The notes below the pieces were generated by a model. It was given only the letters and a program-made list of their open reading frames with translations, ran no database searches and had not been told where the DNA came from. From contig CAMWUB010000046.1 in the NCBI GenBank assembly GCA_947177345.1, positions 1 through 8,437 of the forward strand: 8,437 nucleotides of DNA. The letters run 5' to 3'. A program made the position numbers and the translations under genes. Shown here in pieces: positions 5,530 to 8,437 of this stretch (position 1 is the first letter of the stretch; every line of letters starts with the position of its first letter). The stretch comes from an uncultured Ruminococcus sp. (GTDB lineage Bacteria > Bacillota > Clostridia > Oscillospirales > Ruminococcaceae).

Positions 5530-6660
5530 ATGAATAAAAAAGAAACAGCAGAAATCAAAAAGAATTTTTCCGATAAAAGCGGTTTTTTCGTAATGGAAAG
5601 GGTTCTTACGGCTTTTATCGATGCTGAACAGAACGTACGCTATAATAATGTGAGTTCTTGTCTCACTATGGAACAGGAAGAACATGACATTTACACAGAA
5701 ACATTGAAAAGAGTTCTGAATACAAACGTCGGAAAAGTTCTGGTAGAATACGAGTTCCCTAATGATGCCTACAATGACGGCAAGCCACAGGATATATTAT
5801 ATAAACTCCTTAAATCTGAACTCAAAGATGAGCAGGTCTGCGAAAATTATGTAAATCATATCGCTGAAAATCTCGTATACGCCGGTAACTATGCTCTTAT
5901 TACCGCTTACTGTTGCTATACTGTACGTCGCAAGGACAAAAACGACGAGTTCAACGAGACAAAAGACGAATTTTTCAAGTACCTGATTACCGCTATATGT
6001 CCGGTTACTACAGGAACGGACGGCTTTGTTTTCGATTCGTTCAATAACGAGGTTATCAAGAAAATAAATACTGAACTTATTATAAGCAAATCCGCAAGCG
6101 ACGGCTTTTTATATCCTGTTTTCAGTAACCGAAGTACTGACATAAATCACGTTATGTACTATGCGAAAAAATCCAGTGACCCTAACATCTCCATGATTGA
6201 GAACGTCTTAGGCTGTACGTTTGTTATGTCCGCCGATAACGAAAAGTCAAATTTTCAGGCTGTCCTGAAAAATGTGGTAGGCGATAATCTCGATTATATG
6301 GTTATACAATCCGTGAACGACAAAATAAAGGAAGTTATCGAGGATAACAAGGACGATACCGACAAAACCGTTATTGATGATTCAAAACTTAAGGAAATCC
6401 TCACAGATGTGGGTATTCCGGAAGAACAGCTTCAGACACTCAAACCAGTCTATAAGCAGATATGCGGTGATGCTCCGCTGACTGCTTCAAACCTCGTCGA
6501 GAATAAAACCGTACTTAAAACAGCCGGAATTACCGTAAACATAAAACCTGAAGCTACTGATAAAATACGTACTCAAGTTATCGACGGCAGAAAATGTCTG
6601 ATTATAGATATTGATGACCCCACCATTGAAATAAACGGTCTGCCGGTAACTCTTGAATAA
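5530..6660 (+). CDS. DUF4317 family protein
   Basis: This 376-aa soluble protein belongs to the Firmicutes DUF4317 family, whose function is unknown. The assignment rests on the N-terminus MNKKETAEIKKNF, the segment YAGNYALITAYCCYTVRRKDK (about 117-137), ITAICPV (about 153-159), and GFLYPVFSNRSTDINHVMYY (about 192-211), all placed as in the family, and on a usual length. The C-terminal third is acidic and Lys-rich and ends in a short beta-rich section. An AAAGGA site 7 nt before the ATG and the promoter at 5471-5499 support the start. It is monocistronic, divergent from sipL, and shows no membrane segment or signal peptide. Its place beside sporulation genes does not by itself make it a sporulation gene: its promoter looks vegetative. 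Confidence 0.93.
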   Translation: MNKKETAEIKKNFSDKSGFFVMERVLTAFIDAEQNVRYNNVSSCLTMEQEEHDIYTETLKRVLNTNVGKVLVEYEFPNDAYNDGKPQDILYKLLKSELKDEQVCENYVNHIAENLVYAGNYALITAYCCYTVRRKDKNDEFNETKDEFFKYLITAICPVTTGTDGFVFDSFNNEVIKKINTELIISKSASDGFLYPVFSNRSTDINHVMYYAKKSSDPNISMIENVLGCTFVMSADNEKSNFQAVLKNVVGDNLDYMVIQSVNDKIKEVIEDNKDDTDKTVIDDSKLKEILTDVGIPEEQLQTLKPVYKQICGDAPLTASNLVENKTVLKTAGITVNIKPEATDKIRTQVIDGRKCLIIDIDDPTIEINGLPVTLE

Positions 6661-6820
6661 TTTTATTTTAGTTCCTATCTTCCGAACCCCTTAAATTTCA
6701 CATACGCAAAAAAATCCGGCTCACTTAGGTCAATACCCATATAGAAGTTTAAGCCCCGAAGCAATTATTAACTGCTTAGGGGCTTATTGTTAATATTCGA
6801 TTATTCGTATAAATCAGAAT
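6661..6820. terminator. Convergent intergenic region with one terminator-like hairpin (6751-6785)
   Basis: The hairpin pairs AAGCCCCGAAGCA (6751-6763) with TGCTTAGGGGCTT (6773-6785): 12 pairs and one G-A mismatch around a 9-nt loop. It is GC-rich but lacks a proper U run on either strand (TTATTGTT to the right, TTAAACTT to the left), so it is probably a modest bidirectional terminator for the DUF4317 gene and the leftward 175-aa gene. I see nothing else in the rest of the interval. Confidence 0.6.
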
Positions 6821-7348
6821 TTACTTGCCCTCATTACACAATTTGCAACCCAAAAATGACATAAGCAAACCATGTTTTGGACATTTCGGATAACCACAGT
6901 AAACAGGGTCGTCTTTCTCTTTGTCAGAGAGCCATTCCTGCAAATTGTTGTCATCAATATCATTTACTGTCATTCGATTTATTAGTGCATTAAAGCTATT
7001 CAACGCATAGTCAATATTTTCTTTATTTGGCTTATACCAAAGTTTATCCCAAACACTTTCTTGTAATGTTAATTCTCGTGCATACTCTATTACTTTTAAT
7101 AAAAACGATTTGTCTGCTTCAAAAGAATCTCTATGCCACGGCATTTCAATTATCTCAAATCCGACTGTTCCACCTCCGATTATACATTGCTGTTGTTCAG
7201 CCAGAAAAGCAATCATTCTTTTTTCACTTTCGGAATCAGCCAGTTCAGAACCGCTGATAAGTAAATAGTCAATCAGTACATCTGTAAGTCCGTTAGACAT
7301 AGAGAACGAATCGTTCTCCGCATATTTAAAAGCGATGTTATTTCCCAT
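6821..7348 (-). CDS. Unrecognised 175-aa protein with a C-terminal Cys/His cluster
   Basis: I cannot assign this protein. The start is well fixed: a GGAG site lies 8 nt before the ATG at 7346-7348, and a perfect promoter lies at 7409-7437, inside the longer open frame that runs up to 7471. The product is soluble. Its first 110 residues are likely mostly helical, with a conserved-looking patch IIGGGTVGFEIIEMPWH in the middle. The C-terminus carries C151-x4-C156-P-x-H159-x8-C168-x2-C171, which has the spacing of a small zinc-binding knuckle. The gene uses more TTG/CTG leucine and fewer CCG/GGT-style codons than the sporulation genes next to it, a weak hint of a different origin. It is a single-gene unit, convergent with the DUF4317 gene. 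Confidence 0.75.
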   Translation of the reverse strand: MGNNIAFKYAENDSFSMSNGLTDVLIDYLLISGSELADSESEKRMIAFLAEQQQCIIGGGTVGFEIIEMPWHRDSFEADKSFLLKVIEYARELTLQESVWDKLWYKPNKENIDYALNSFNALINRMTVNDIDDNNLQEWLSDKEKDDPVYCGYPKCPKHGLLMSFLGCKLCNEGK

Positions 7349-7408
7349 TTTAGTTTCTCCATTATAACAAAAAGATATTCGATTATATTCCAATTTATCT
7401 TTGTAATA

Positions 7409-7437
7409 ATTATACATCAAAACTGTTACATTGTCAA
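7409..7437 (-). promoter_or_regulatory. Consensus sigma-A promoter of the 175-aa protein gene
   Basis: The minus strand carries TTGACA (7432-7437), a 17-bp spacer and TATAAT (7409-7414), all exact matches. The leader to the ATG is about 55 nt. A second TATAAT-like hexamer (TTATAATGG) lies just before the ribosome binding site but has no matching -35. Confidence 0.88.
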
Positions 7438-7443
7438 TAGAAA

Positions 7444-7484
7444 CGTCATAGCACTTTTGACTGAAAATCATAAGTGCTATGGCG
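7444..7484. repeat. Inverted repeat between serA and the 175-aa gene (weak terminator or operator)
   Basis: CGTCATAGCACTT (7444-7456) pairs with AAGTGCTATGGCG (7472-7484): 12 Watson-Crick pairs and one G-T wobble around a 15-nt loop. It lies about 50 bp beyond the serA stop and only 6 bp upstream of the -35 box of the next gene. No U run follows the stem in the leftward direction, so it is a poor intrinsic terminator. It could end serA transcription with help, or bind a regulator of the downstream promoter. Confidence 0.55.
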
Positions 7485-7536
7485 AAAACTTCTTTATGAG
7501 CGACAGTCTTTACGAACTGGATTTTTATTTATTTAA

Positions 7537-8437
7537 TTACTTTATAACTCTTACTCTTATGATACCGTTTATTGCCTTTATGTCGTTTACTACGGATTCG
7601 GTAACATCTTCGGCAATGTCCATGATAGTATATGCGAAGTCTTTTCTACTTGCGTTTACCATATTTTCTATATTCAGACCGTCATCGCCTACTGCCTTTG
7701 TAATTGCGGAAATAAGTGACGGTACATTTCTATGAATTACGCATACTTTAGTACCAGTAGCAACCATTGAGGCATTAGGGAGGTTTACACTGTTTTTAAT
7801 GTTGCCGTTCTCGATATAGTCAATGAGTTCGTTGGCAGCCATTACTGCACAGTTGTCTTCGCTCTCTGGTGTAGATGCTCCGAGGTGTGGGAGTACTATT
7901 ACATTTTCCGCACCTAATACAACATCATCTGCAAAATCTGTTACGTACTTTGCAACTTTACCGGCTTCAATTGCTTCTACTACAGCTTCACTATTAATAA
8001 GCTCACCTCTTGCAAGATTGATAAGGCGTACACCGTCTTTCATTATCGCAATCTGTTCATAATCTATAGTATTTTTGGTCTGTGGTGTGTATGGCATATG
8101 AATTGATATATAATCACTGTTTCTGTAGATGTCGTTTATATCGTTTACTACCTTTACGGAAGAATCAAGAAGTACAGCGTTGCTTACTGACAGATACGGG
8201 TCATAGCCGATTACTTTCATTCCGAGTGCTACTGCTGTATTTGCTATCTTTCCGCCGATAGCACCCAGACCGATAATACCGAGTGTCTTTCCGAGAATTT
8301 CAGGACCTGCAAACTTTGATTTACCACCCTCGACAGTCTTAGGTGCGTCCGGTGTACCCTTAAGTGATGATGCCCATGCAGCAGCCTCTGTAATTTTTCT
8401 CGATGCAAGCAGTAACGCACATATAGCTAATTCCTTT
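7537..8437 (-). CDS. serA: D-3-phosphoglycerate dehydrogenase, C-terminal 299 residues (5' end outside the window)
   Basis: SerA oxidises 3-phosphoglycerate to 3-phosphohydroxypyruvate with NAD, the first step of serine synthesis. The frame stays open to the right edge (first full codon 8434-8436), so the apparent start at 8220 is internal. Visible in order are: the end of the catalytic domain; a Rossmann fold with GLGAIG (GxGxxG); the acidic residue of GYDP after the second strand; the catalytic arginine in NLARGELIN; the catalytic histidine in LPHLGAST; and a C-terminal ACT domain (KVCVIHRNVPSLISAI onward), which in this family gives regulation by serine or structural stability. It is the short ACT form lacking the extra domain of long SerA. 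The glutamate normally found between Arg and His (as in FxxEP) is not obvious: the segment reads TDFADD. The taa stop is at 7537-7539. Confidence 0.95.
   Translation of the reverse strand, partial: KELAICALLLASRKITEAAAWASSLKGTPDAPKTVEGGKSKFAGPEILGKTLGIIGLGAIGGKIANTAVALGMKVIGYDPYLSVSNAVLLDSSVKVVNDINDIYRNSDYISIHMPYTPQTKNTIDYEQIAIMKDGVRLINLARGELINSEAVVEAIEAGKVAKYVTDFADDVVLGAENVIVLPHLGASTPESEDNCAVMAANELIDYIENGNIKNSVNLPNASMVATGTKVCVIHRNVPSLISAITKAVGDDGLNIENMVNASRKDFAYTIMDIAEDVTESVVNDIKAINGIIRVRVIK

Noticed and set aside
5482..5685. 67-codon minus-strand frame overlapping the DUF4317 start
   Set aside because: It is antisense to the start of a confident gene and its promoter, is rich in Phe and Ile, and has no ribosome binding site.
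7349..7471. 41-codon upstream extension of the 175-aa protein
   Set aside because: The consensus promoter at 7409-7437 lies inside it, and the GGAG site belongs to the ATG at 7348.
7457..7735. 92-codon plus-strand frame with hydrophobic stretches opposite the serA end
   Set aside because: It is antisense to the serA ACT domain and begins inside the hairpin loop, without a usable ribosome binding site.

Overview
The window is AT-rich chromosomal DNA from a spore-forming Firmicute, most likely a class Clostridia / Ruminococcus-type gut anaerobe. The main evidence is an adjacent sipL-spoIVA pair (spore coat and cortex morphogenesis), a DUF4317 protein, a YozG-like regulator paired with a DUF2975 membrane protein, strong AGGAGG-type ribosome binding sites, and several promoters at or near TTGACA-N17-TATAAT. 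I see no tRNA, rRNA, CRISPR array, phage or insertion sequence.

Layout. At 1-227 (-) is the 5' end of a Cof-type HAD phosphatase gene that leaves the window; its start codon is odd, because an ideal Shine-Dalgarno sequence is followed by ATT rather than ATG. At 422-934 (+) is an unrecognised 170-aa protein with its own promoter; a bidirectional terminator at 961-992 separates it from a convergent minus-strand pair, DUF2975 membrane protein (1223-1879) followed by a YozG-like HTH regulator (994-1212). The region from 1880 to 2137 holds two divergent consensus promoters, each with a TTTA-N4-TAAA element exactly 13 bp upstream of its -35 box, plus a perfect palindrome. The rightward promoter drives a 61-aa protein (2138-2323). 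A bidirectional terminator (2332-2361) then separates this gene from spoIVA.

Sporulation block. sipL (3858-5408, -) and spoIVA (2369-3844, -) form a two-gene operon with a 13-bp gap. Their products are known binding partners at the forespore surface in Clostridioides difficile. A sigma-E-like promoter lies in front of sipL, back to back with a housekeeping-type promoter for the divergent DUF4317 gene (5530-6660, +).

Right end. A hairpin (6751-6785) lies between the DUF4317 gene and a convergent unrecognised 175-aa gene (6821-7348, -). That gene encodes a Cys/His cluster at its C-terminus and has a perfect consensus promoter. Upstream, a 13-bp hairpin separates it from serA (7537-8437, -, 5' end outside the window), a phosphoglycerate dehydrogenase with a C-terminal ACT domain.

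The genes belong to several unrelated functions: spore envelope assembly, serine biosynthesis, a small regulator/membrane module and orphan proteins. The most interesting points are the AUU-type start, the symmetric divergent regulatory region, the sipL-spoIVA operon, and three proteins I cannot assign. I do not see a clear new multi-gene system here.
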